The notes beneath the pieces were generated by a model. That model searched no databases. It was given only the letters and a program-made list of their open reading frames with translations, and had not been told where the DNA came from. Positions 53,171-60,933 of a stretch of 64,000 nucleotides of DNA are shown here, piece after piece. Source of the DNA: Chitinophagaceae bacterium (lineage in GTDB: Bacteria; Bacteroidota; Bacteroidia; Chitinophagales; Chitinophagaceae); contig CANFLL010000006.1 of assembly GCA_947447825.1 (NCBI GenBank), forward strand, positions 20,545 through 84,544, read 5' to 3'. Each line of letters begins with the position of its first letter. The first letter of the stretch is position 1. Position numbers and translations under genes: made by a program.

Positions 53171-53864
53171 AATTGGGATCTTTTCTTGCCAATTCCCGCT
53201 CTTCCATAATTTTTTCTGCAATTAATAAATCTATGGGTCTTGTAATTTTTAGGTTATTATATTCACCATAAATCAAGAAAATCTTTTCACCAAAAGCTTC
53301 CACCACGGTGGCTTCATCGGTAAAACTTTCGTTGTAATCTTGTTGAAAAGCTGGTATTAAAAGTTCCGATTTAAAGGTCTGTGGTGTTTGAATGATGCGT
53401 ACTTTATTACGATCCGCCACAATACTTTCCTCATTGTCAGTAGCTATTCTGATGCTATCTGTAGCGGCAACGGCAGGAATGGCCGAACCTTTTTCAAGTG
53501 CTTGATGGCAGCAACGTTTAATTAAATCGGGGGTTAAAAGACAGCGAACACCATCGTGAACAAAAAGAATACTATTAGAAGTGTCGAGATATTGCAACCC
53601 TTTTTGAACAGAATGAAAACGGGTAGCCCCACCGATGGTAAAGTGGATGTTTTTGGATGTAAAACGGGTTGCAATTGATTTGCCCGACTCCAAATGTGTT
53701 TCAGGAAGCACAATAACGAGTTCGATATCTTCAAAAGCTTGAAAAAAGGCGGTGATGGTGTGCCATAAAAGCGGTTTTCCATTCACTTCCAAAAACTGTT
53801 TTGGGGTAGGTACACCCATTCTTTGTCCGGAACCACCTGCAACAATTACTGCTATCTTTTTCAT
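53160..53864 (-). CDS. ispD: 2-C-methyl-D-erythritol 4-phosphate cytidylyltransferase
   Basis: The protein has 234 aa from ATG 53864; the longer frame adds an unsupported hydrophobic lead. IAVIVAGGSGQRMGVPTPKQFLEVNGKPL (split over residues 3-31) contains the CTP-binding Gly-rich loop and Lys. HDGVRCLLTPDLI and ATDSIRI are conserved, and DEATVVEAFGEKI is close to the usual D-(D/E)-A motif. It makes CDP-methylerythritol in the MEP isoprenoid pathway. Confidence 0.94.
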   Translation of the reverse strand: MKKIAVIVAGGSGQRMGVPTPKQFLEVNGKPLLWHTITAFFQAFEDIELVIVLPETHLESGKSIATRFTSKNIHFTIGGATRFHSVQKGLQYLDTSNSILFVHDGVRCLLTPDLIKRCCHQALEKGSAIPAVAATDSIRIATDNEESIVADRNKVRIIQTPQTFKSELLIPAFQQDYNESFTDEATVVEAFGEKIFLIYGEYNNLKITRPIDLLIAEKIMEERELARKDPNFTF

Positions 53865-53946
53865 AATTGCAAACAAAGAAAAGACATAGGAGATAAAAAT
53901 AAAATCTATTTTCAAAAAAGGATGTGACAATTTAAGAATTGAAAGC

Positions 53947-53954
53947 TATATTTG
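53947..53954 (+). promoter_or_regulatory. -7 element for tRNA-Lys
   Basis: TATATTTG fits TAnnTTTG and lies 13 bases before the tRNA 5' end. Confidence 0.6.
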
Positions 53955-53967
53955 CAGCCCAATAAAC

Positions 53968-54040
53968 GATTTCGTAGCTCAGTTGGTAGAGCAGATGACT
54001 CTTAATCATCGGGTCCAGAGTTCGAGCCTCTGCGGAATCA
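53968..54040 (+). tRNA. tRNA-Lys (anticodon CTT)
   Basis: 73 bases fold as a cloverleaf. The acceptor stem GATTTCG/CGGAATC has one G-U pair. The D arm is GCTC-AGTTGGTA-GAGC. The anticodon stem GATGA/TCATC encloses the loop CTCTTAA with anticodon CTT, and the T arm is CAGAG-TTCGAGC-CTCTG. The discriminator is A and CCA is not encoded. The 3' half is the likely attachment site for the element that follows. Confidence 0.95.
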
Positions 54041-54050
54041 CAATCAGGAT

Positions 54051-54080
54051 AAGGGTTTCATTAAGTGAGACCCTTTTTTT
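54051..54080. terminator. Terminator between tRNA-Lys and the integrase gene
   Basis: AAGGGTTTCA pairs with TGAGACCCTT (one mismatch), followed by TTTTT. Confidence 0.82.
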
Positions 54081-54106
54081 ATGCTCTTGAGTGTCAATTC
54101 TGAGTG

Positions 54107-55420
54107 TCAAAGTGCAACACTTAAATTATCTTTAGCTTGAACTTTGTTATCATAATAACTGAATCCCATTTCTTGAATCCTTTTCGATACCATTATTTTA
54201 TCCAAGTAGTTTTTTTCAATAACACTAGCGTTTTTTTGGTATCCAGCCGATTTTACTAAGCCTGTTTTAGTCTCCATTTTGGTAAGGAATGTTTTGCGCA
54301 AGTGCTTCAAACTAAACTTTTTTTCAATCCCTGCTTTGTTCTTAAAAAACGTAAAAGCCTTACTGATTTCCACAGCCAAACTTTTTCTATTGAAAACACA
54401 ATCACCATCAATTAGGTATCTGACCGACCCAATATTTTCTTTATAGTTTAAGCGGATTAATAAGTCTTCTAACTCTGGTGTAATTGGTATTGGCACAATT
54501 TTAACTGCTTGTGTATTATCCCAATTATGCTTCCTTTCATATTTCAGGTCTATTCCTGACAGGTACTCTAGTTTCCCATTTGAATCTGTAATTATATCAG
54601 AATATTTTAAAGAGGCAACCTCTTCATTCCTCATTCCTGTATATGCTGACAATTCAAAAGCTTCCCTCATCCAAGGTCTGTATCTATTTCTAATTTTGCC
54701 ATTTGAGCTGGTCTGTAAGCAATCTTGTTCATTTACCACTGATAGCAATTTGATAAAGTCTTTATCGTCAATACTTACTGGATTGGGGCTTTCGTATTTC
54801 AATTTAGCCTTCTTGCAAGGATGTTGCATCAATAGTTTTCTTTCATCAATAACGAAGTTGAAAAAATATTTAACCGCCTTTATCGTATGGTTGAATCCTG
54901 CCGCCGAACTAGCTGTTTTACCTACATGTTCATAGAATTTACCAAAAATATTCTTATCAATTTCAACAATTGGGATATTGCCGCCTTTTGGGTGGTTGGC
55001 ATCAAGGAACTTCTTGAACTTCATTAGGTTAGTCACCCTATCCTTTATATACTTTTCTGAGCGATGCTTTTGCTCGTGAAAGGGGACATCTACGTTTTGC
55101 AACCAATCACTATAAATCCATATCCAGTCTTCAAATCTTTCAACTTGCGTTTCCTTTGTTGTTTGAGGGATGCTGATTTTAATTGGGTTATCCAAGTCTA
55201 TTTTCCATTGGGCTAATTCTAATACTGCTTCATTATACTCCTTGCTTTTAAGGTCCTTAGTTCTTCGTTCACCATTAATCCTAAATAAGCCCTTATACCG
55301 CTGCTTTTCAATAGGATGCTCGCATCCTTTATACGGTGTTTGAGTTAATTCTATGTTCCTTCCACATCCTTTACATACGATGTGCAGCCCATCACATTTC
55401 TTATACTTTAATTTCTTCAT
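54107..55420 (-). CDS. Tyrosine-type site-specific integrase
   Basis: The protein has 437 aa from ATG 55420; a GTG at 55459 would add 13 residues. The N-terminus has a possible zinc site: Cys9, Cys16, Cys19, Cys33 and His35. A SAM-like arm/core-binding part covers about 80-200. The catalytic domain has the first Arg in LSAYTGMRNEEVASLKYSDI, the second in LKHLRKTF, and the Tyr in IEKNYLDK. The usual H-x-L-R-H box is K-H-L-R-K here. It points toward tRNA-Lys and probably inserts the element at its 3' end. Confidence 0.92.
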   Translation of the reverse strand: MKKLKYKKCDGLHIVCKGCGRNIELTQTPYKGCEHPIEKQRYKGLFRINGERRTKDLKSKEYNEAVLELAQWKIDLDNPIKISIPQTTKETQVERFEDWIWIYSDWLQNVDVPFHEQKHRSEKYIKDRVTNLMKFKKFLDANHPKGGNIPIVEIDKNIFGKFYEHVGKTASSAAGFNHTIKAVKYFFNFVIDERKLLMQHPCKKAKLKYESPNPVSIDDKDFIKLLSVVNEQDCLQTSSNGKIRNRYRPWMREAFELSAYTGMRNEEVASLKYSDIITDSNGKLEYLSGIDLKYERKHNWDNTQAVKIVPIPITPELEDLLIRLNYKENIGSVRYLIDGDCVFNRKSLAVEISKAFTFFKNKAGIEKKFSLKHLRKTFLTKMETKTGLVKSAGYQKNASVIEKNYLDKIMVSKRIQEMGFSYYDNKVQAKDNLSVAL

Positions 55421-55471
55421 CTTTAGTTTTTTTGCGAGTGTAATATGTTCTAGTGACACTCATGGTTTTTG

Positions 55472-55837
55472 TTACTTATTTTTAAATTTTATTGCAATAG
55501 AACCCATTGGCTTATATCCTTTTGTTATGGGTTTTTTGTCTAATTCTGTAATCATGTAGATTTCATCATTTAGATAATGTTGGTAAGCCGTTTGCCATCC
55601 ATCAGCAAATTGCTTTTTTAATTTTTGAAGCACGGGTAAATTATAGGCTAAATTATACTCAGCCTCTATAACGTATTCCCCTGATAAATCCTTAATAACG
55701 TCAACTCTGTTAGTTCTGCACCATCGTCTTACGCTTCTGATGTCAGACCTATTGATAAGTTTATGTTTAACAATATCAGTTAAATACAATCTTTTAACCC
55801 TGCCGTTGAATTCGATTTTATTTTCATTCGATTTCAA
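55472..55837 (-). CDS. Small protein next to integrase, possible excisionase
   Basis: The protein has 121 aa with a TTG start. RLYLTDIVKHKLINRSDIRS then VRRWCRTNRVDVIKDLSGEY has the shape of a MerR/Xis-type winged HTH (helix, turn, basic helix, then a beta wing). It is encoded 51 bases upstream of the integrase on the same strand, the usual place for a directionality factor. The role is inferred from fold shape and position; I do not recognise a family. Confidence 0.7.
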   Translation of the reverse strand: MKSNENKIEFNGRVKRLYLTDIVKHKLINRSDIRSVRRWCRTNRVDVIKDLSGEYVIEAEYNLAYNLPVLQKLKKQFADGWQTAYQHYLNDEIYMITELDKKPITKGYKPMGSIAIKFKNK

Positions 55838-56596
55838 TTTATGTGTTTTTAATTGGGGTGTCGCTTAACCAAAATCGTATTGGGATTACGTGCGACTTAT
55901 TGTTGCTCTGCTTGAATTTGGATTGACTTATTTTTATGTTGCTCCAAGTACATTCAGATGGGTAGATGTTTGGCAATTCCAAACAAGGGTTCTGATTTAA
56001 CCTTCAAGGGTTCAGTTGATTTTACGATGTGTCTACTTTCTCCATTTTTTAAAATTTTAAACATAAGGGTATCAGCTAGGCCCATGATTAATGAGCCTAT
56101 TATGCTTGTACCACTAAACTTAATTGAAGGCAGATTATCCTGCCGCTAGGTCAAGGGGTAAGCTGTTACACAGACCCCAGACAGATTTAGCTTTATAGTT
56201 TTTATTAGTTGGTTACTAACAGTGCAAATATACCAAACGATTTTCAAGGATGCAAGTTGGGAAGCAAGAAAATTTTTGGACAACTATTTTAAAAGATTTA
56301 GAGCTAGTTGCTTAGTTCCAATAGCTTGCTTAGATAACATTACTAAGAAGAGTGTTTTATGAAATAAGTAAGTCGCATATTATTTGTAGCTCACTTAGAT
56401 TTATAATAAGGCTCATTAGGTGTTATATTTGAGCCACAAATTATTATGTCGTGAGCCTTAAATTATATTAAAATGGGTGCGTTAACTATTACCCAAGAAG
56501 TATAATTGTTATAATTTAGGAAAAGCCTTAAATTAATATCCTAGGAAATTATTGCTTCTATTGGGCTTAATCCTATCGAGTTAAATGATGGCTATA
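55838..56596. other. AT-rich stretch without a supported gene
   Basis: About 760 bases. A 63-codon frame at 55958-56149 has no start signal, no domain and odd composition, and I do not call it. Two or three short hairpins are visible, for example GGTCAAGGGGTAAGC next to CAGACCCC near 56150. It may be the regulatory region between leftward integrase genes and the rightward ATPase gene. Confidence 0.4.
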
Positions 56597-56661
56597 ATAA
56601 CACATGTGTTATCATAATAACTATAAATATTGATAATTCATTATCATTTTTACTACTTTTG
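56597..56661 (+). promoter_or_regulatory. Promoter and palindrome upstream of the DUF4143 ATPase gene
   Basis: TACTTTTG (56654-56661) fits TAnnTTTG, with TTG (56630-56632) 21 bases upstream. A perfect 16-bp palindrome ATAACACATGTGTTAT (56597-56612) lies just upstream of the -33 box. The promoter makes the GTG at 56661 an unlikely start and supports the ATG at 56679. Confidence 0.6.
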
Positions 56662-56678
56662 TGAAAAGTGCGGATACA

Positions 56679-57821
56679 ATGAAAGTCATTAATAGAATAA
56701 TTGAGCCCCAAATTACTAACTTATTAGATAGTAACAAGGTTATATTGATTTTAGGTACTAGAAGAGTTGGAAAGACCTTTTTAATCAATTCAATTCAAAA
56801 GAATTATCATTCAAAAATACTTTTTTTAAATGGTGAGGACTTCGATGTACAAGATATTATAAAGAATAGGTCAATCAGTAACTATAAAAGGCTTGTTGGG
56901 GACAATAGCTTAATCATAATAGACGAAGCGCAATCAATTCCTGAAATTGGGATGGCATTGAAACTATTGATTGATACTAACCCCAACTTAACTATCATAG
57001 CCACAGGCTCATCCTCTTTGGATTTAATGAACAAGACAGGAGAACCATTAACTGGCAGACATTATCAGTTTAACCTATATCCTATCTCACAAATGGAACT
57101 GATGCCGACCGAAAATTTTTTGGAAACCAAACAAAACTTGGAAGAAAGATTGATTTTTGGCAGTTACCCCGAATTGATTAATATCTTATCTAGTGACGAC
57201 AAACGTAATTACTTACAACAACTTGTACAATCTTATCTCTTGAAAGATATACTTAGTTTTGGTGGTATCAAACATTCTGATAAAATTGTTTCACTATTAA
57301 GGCTTATTGCTTATCAGGTTGGTTCTGAGGTATCTTACAATGAACTGGGTACACAACTTGGTATGAATAGACTAACTGTTGAAAGTTATCTTGATTTATT
57401 GAGTAAGGTGTTTATAATTTACAAACTACCTTCATACAGCACAAACCAACGCAAAGAAGTTACCAAAAGTTCCAAGTGGTATTTCTTCGATAATGGTATT
57501 CGTAATGCTATTATCAATGATTTTAGGATACCAACCCTAAGAAACGACATTGGTATCTTGTGGGAGAACTATTTGGTATCTGAAAGGATTAAGAGTAATA
57601 AATATCTTAACCAAACTAAAGAGCTCTATTTCTGGCGCAACTACAACCAACAAGAAGTTGACTTAATTGAGGTAAGGGATGGAATGATTGCTACTTTCGA
57701 GTTCAAATATTCGGGTAACAAAAAAGTAAAGCAACCCATATCCTTTAAGACCTTGTACCCTGAATCGACATTTGAGTGTATCAACAAAGACAACTATCTT
57801 GATTTTGTTATAGGACAATAG
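56679..57821 (+). CDS. AAA ATPase with DUF4143 (archaeal-type ATPase family)
   Basis: The protein has 380 aa. Walker A is GTRRVGKTFLIN (about 27-38) and Walker B LIIIDEAQSIPEIG (about 83). ATGSSSLDLMNKTGEPLTGR is the sensor region of this family. The C-terminal half (about 200-375) is DUF4143, ending in a nuclease-like segment (VSERIKSNKYLNQ, FWRNYNQQEVDLIEVRDG, FEFKYSGNKK) with a PD-(D/E)XK look: E-V-D-L-I-E and E-F-K. Often found on mobile elements; function not settled. Confidence 0.9.
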   Translation: MKVINRIIEPQITNLLDSNKVILILGTRRVGKTFLINSIQKNYHSKILFLNGEDFDVQDIIKNRSISNYKRLVGDNSLIIIDEAQSIPEIGMALKLLIDTNPNLTIIATGSSSLDLMNKTGEPLTGRHYQFNLYPISQMELMPTENFLETKQNLEERLIFGSYPELINILSSDDKRNYLQQLVQSYLLKDILSFGGIKHSDKIVSLLRLIAYQVGSEVSYNELGTQLGMNRLTVESYLDLLSKVFIIYKLPSYSTNQRKEVTKSSKWYFFDNGIRNAIINDFRIPTLRNDIGILWENYLVSERIKSNKYLNQTKELYFWRNYNQQEVDLIEVRDGMIATFEFKYSGNKKVKQPISFKTLYPESTFECINKDNYLDFVIGQ

Positions 57822-57883
57822 CATTACAAAAGACATACACATACCAAATATCAATTCTTTAAGCTCTGATGAAGAGTATCGAA

Positions 57884-58489
57884 TTAGTTTACCCTTTCGA
57901 TAAGTTTTTTAGTTTTGATTACAGTCTTGTTTGAACAATCTGCAATCTTGCAAATCTCTCGAATCGTTAACCCTTTCTTTAGTGCTTTAATAATTTGTTG
58001 GGTTGTTTCCTTTTTTAAAAAATTACTATCACTCTCGATTGATTTAGTTGGACGCCCCAAACGACCACCTTTTTGAACAAAAACTTGTCGACCAACTGTG
58101 GTCCTTTCTTTAATGTTTTCAAGTTCCATCTCATAGAGGGAACTCATAACGCTGCTAATCATTTTCCAGATAGGATTCTTTTTATTGTTGGGGCGTGATT
58201 GCAGACCAATGTTCCTTACACTTACGTTAATTCCCTTTTCTTCTAGCCACTCTAATGTACGTATTACGTCACCAGTATTTCTACCAAGTCGTGAAAACTC
58301 TTCGACCACCAATTCAGATATTTTTCCCGCTTCAACCATAGTGGTCAGTTCTTTACCTTTTGGTCTTTCCTTGAAGGATACTGAGCCTGATACTTTATCT
58401 AAAAGAACTAGGTCGTAATTTTCTTTGTCCATGGTGAATCTATCGCCAGACTGTTGCAATGTAGAAACTCGATTGTACTTTACTCTCAT
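57884..58489 (-). CDS. Serine recombinase (resolvase/invertase family)
   Basis: The protein has 201 aa from ATG 58489. RVSTLQQSGDRF carries the catalytic Ser9. VEEFSRLGRNTGDVIRTLEW is the conserved family segment (E-x-x-R-x-x-R). The C-terminal part has GRLGRPTKSI and an HTH (TIREICKIADCSNKTVIKTK). It could resolve or invert part of the element. It is transcribed toward the ATPase gene and divergently from the methyltransferase gene. Confidence 0.92.
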   Translation of the reverse strand: MRVKYNRVSTLQQSGDRFTMDKENYDLVLLDKVSGSVSFKERPKGKELTTMVEAGKISELVVEEFSRLGRNTGDVIRTLEWLEEKGINVSVRNIGLQSRPNNKKNPIWKMISSVMSSLYEMELENIKERTTVGRQVFVQKGGRLGRPTKSIESDSNFLKKETTQQIIKALKKGLTIREICKIADCSNKTVIKTKKLIERVN

Positions 58490-58713
58490 ATTGATGTACT
58501 TTAATTGACACGTTAAAAATACACCTTTATGACGACTTCTCAACCTGCTTTAACGGTTCATAAGCGTTTAATTCCGCTTCCCTTTTAGTTATAAATTAAA
58601 ATACACCAAGTAGCTAATTCTACGCTACATAGGATAGGAAATTTTTTTTTAATTTTTCCGTAGAAAATTCCAGGGTTTCCAGACATGGGGAATATTTATT
58701 TAGAAATATCTCT

Positions 58714-59700
58714 ATGGAAACCAAAAACTATGAAAACGGAATAACCGTATTAAGCCTGTTCGACGGATGCTCGGCAGCATATCTAGCTTTAGAAAAAGCT
58801 GGATTTAAAATTAATAACTATTACTCAAGTGAAATTGATAAACACTGTTTAGCAGTTCAGAAACATCACTACGCCGATAACCCCAACTTTCATCAGATTG
58901 GTGACGTTCGATTTATTAACCCAATGGACTACATTGATGTGGACCTTATTATCTTCGGCAGTCCCTGTACCCAGCTTTCTAGCGTTAACCCCAAGGATAG
59001 GTCAGGATTGTCAGGCCCCGACTCATCGCTGTTCTATAATGCCTTGGAAATCCTAAAGCTAATAAGTATTTTCAAGCCCCACAATGAGAAACTATACTTT
59101 CTAATGGAAAATGTAGCAAGCATGCCAACGAAGGATAAAGAGACGATTACAGAGGAGTTGAGGGAGTTAATACCAACTACTCAAATGTACAAGATTGATT
59201 CAGCGGTTATCGCACCAGCGCATCGCAGAAGGCTTTACTGGACGAACATTCCAAATGTGACCATTCCCGAACCTTTCGGCAAAAGTTATCAGCAAATCCT
59301 TGTAAATGGGTTTGTAGATAAGGATAAGGCGAATGTGTTATTATCTAGCGATGTAACTCAGACCAATGGCATTAAACGATATTACAGCATGAATATAGGA
59401 AACATAATATTCAAGGACAAGGATTTTGCCGAGCTGCCAATAGCGGAAAAGTTACAGAGGTATCCAGCTATATTGAAAGCTAGTGGATACGACAGTAAAA
59501 AGGGGGCTGCTACATCTGATTACGATTTTGTGAATGGCTGTTATCGTTTGCCATCTGTTCTGGAACGTGAACGTATGATGACAATTCCAGATGGTTATGT
59601 TTCAGGCGTCCCAAATATCCCCAAATCAGAACAAAAGAAAATCTTAGGTCTATCGTTCACAGTTGATGTGGTGTCACATATTTTAGGATTCATCAAATAA
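58714..59700 (+). CDS. DNA (cytosine-5) methyltransferase, orphan
   Basis: The protein has 328 aa. Motif I is TVLSLFDGCSAAYLALEKAG (SAM site), motif IV GSPCTQLS with catalytic Cys85, motif VI ENV at 132-134 and motif VIII AHRRRLYWTN (169-178). The C-terminus has the motif IX/X helices (LPSVLERERMMTIPDGYVSG). GSPC followed by TQLSS resembles the short phage type and Dnmt3-like group. No restriction enzyme gene is adjacent, so it may protect the element from host restriction or regulate it. Confidence 0.93.
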   Translation: METKNYENGITVLSLFDGCSAAYLALEKAGFKINNYYSSEIDKHCLAVQKHHYADNPNFHQIGDVRFINPMDYIDVDLIIFGSPCTQLSSVNPKDRSGLSGPDSSLFYNALEILKLISIFKPHNEKLYFLMENVASMPTKDKETITEELRELIPTTQMYKIDSAVIAPAHRRRLYWTNIPNVTIPEPFGKSYQQILVNGFVDKDKANVLLSSDVTQTNGIKRYYSMNIGNIIFKDKDFAELPIAEKLQRYPAILKASGYDSKKGAATSDYDFVNGCYRLPSVLERERMMTIPDGYVSGVPNIPKSEQKKILGLSFTVDVVSHILGFIK

Positions 59701-60328
59701 TTCGTTGATACAAATTAGAATAAATAGCGGAAAATTTACAATCCTAATATTTGAGGCATTGTTTGAATAGCGCAAACCTTACAGAAAGCTGGGAACTCAT
59801 ATAGTGCAAACGGAATCTTGAACTACTTTCAGGAACAAATAAAGCCTCTGAATAGTGTTATATCGGTACGCCAAGTGTTCAATATTTAATGGTAAAAATT
59901 TTCAAAAAATATTTTTTTGAAAACAGGGGCTTCATTTATTTAAGTTGAAAAAATAGCGCAATTTTTACAGACACCATCGCTGCCTATATGTTGAGGGGCT
60001 CTAAATGCCTAGGAGGAGGGGGATTACACTGAGGGGGGCTCCCCAAAATTATTTATCCTGTTGGACTTGCATCTTGGGAAAACGGCTCGTATATTTGCCT
60101 GTATCCATTGATAACAAGGATTCAGGTTCTGAGGAACCCTTCAAAGGCATAAATAACGAAAATCATTCAGTTCCTTAACGGTTGGATGCCTTTGATAGTA
60201 ATGCAACTGTTTAGGTACGATTTAATACACAAAATGAGGTCAGGTTGATTTATGGCTATTTAGCCAAAGGGAATGTTTTGCCATTTCCAATTCAAGAACT
60301 ATCCTTGATTTAACTTATAACCCAATAT
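59701..60328. other. Non-coding stretch before the iteron array
   Basis: No gene is supported. ATAGCGCAA followed by TTACAG occurs twice (about 59768-59785 and 59951-59969). A GC-rich knot with GGGGGGCTCCCC lies near 60035. CAAAGGCAT (about 60136) and ATGCCTTTG (about 60186) could form a hairpin, with GGTTCTGAGGAACC just before. Confidence 0.4.
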
Positions 60329-60652
60329 GTCCCATTAATATTCAATGTAGTGGGACAACAAGTGGGACACTCTAGTGGGACAGTAAAATGGGACAGTAAA
60401 ATGGGACACTTTTTTGGGACAGCATGTAGTTCTGTAGTCCAACTGTATATACATTATTTTTATTTTATTATATATATAAATGATAGAATTCTATACTGCA
60501 ATAACAACAGACCTCACATGTGTCCCACTGTCCCGTCCCATTAGAAATGGGACAGTAGCTAGATAATTGGGACAACCCAGTATGCAATAAACATGCAAGT
60601 GTCCCACTGTCCCGTCCCACTGAAAATGGGACAGTAACTAGACAATTGGGAC
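60329..60652. repeat. TGGGAC iteron-like array (possible origin/operator)
   Basis: TGGGAC occurs at 60351, 60363, 60376, 60389, 60402 and 60415, spaced 12, 13, 13, 13 and 13 bases. After an AT-rich gap, two copies of a 79-bp unit (from 60521 and 60600) each have two GTCCCA and two TGGGAC boxes forming inverted pairs. One more GTCCCA is at 60329. The array precedes the RHH and primase-helicase genes. Confidence 0.85.
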
Positions 60653-60762
60653 AACTTATAAAAAAATGTACTGATAGTATTTACATTTTTTTGGTTGGGG
60701 TTATATTTATTACAGAACAGCCTTTGGTAGTTCAAATAACAACTTTTTTAAAAAACTAAAAA

Positions 60763-60933
60763 TTGAAAAAAGAAAAAAAATCACTGGTGTTCACGATGCG
60801 CATACATCCTGAAACCAAACGCAAACTAGAAAGCCTTGCTTCTAACAAGGCTTTCAAATACAATAACACCGCAGTCATCAAAAACCTAATCGAGACTGCA
60901 TACATAAAAACACTTAATCAAAATGAGTACTGA
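60763..60933 (+). CDS. Small ribbon-helix-helix protein
   Basis: The protein has 56 aa. A stop at 60757 leaves TTG 60763 as the first possible start; GTG 60787 and ATG 60796 are alternatives. KSLVFTMRIHPETKRKLESL then NNTAVIKNLIETAYIK has the RHH shape: a beta strand with alternating residues, helix A and helix B. Its stop overlaps the next gene (ATGAGTACTGA), so the two are translationally coupled. It may bind the TGGGAC boxes upstream and control replication. Too short for usual gene callers. Confidence 0.75.
   Translation: MKKEKKSLVFTMRIHPETKRKLESLASNKAFKYNNTAVIKNLIETAYIKTLNQNEY

Noticed and set aside
55958..56149. 63-codon frame in the element
   Set aside because: No promoter, no domain, and composition unlike its neighbours. 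It is left as non-coding.
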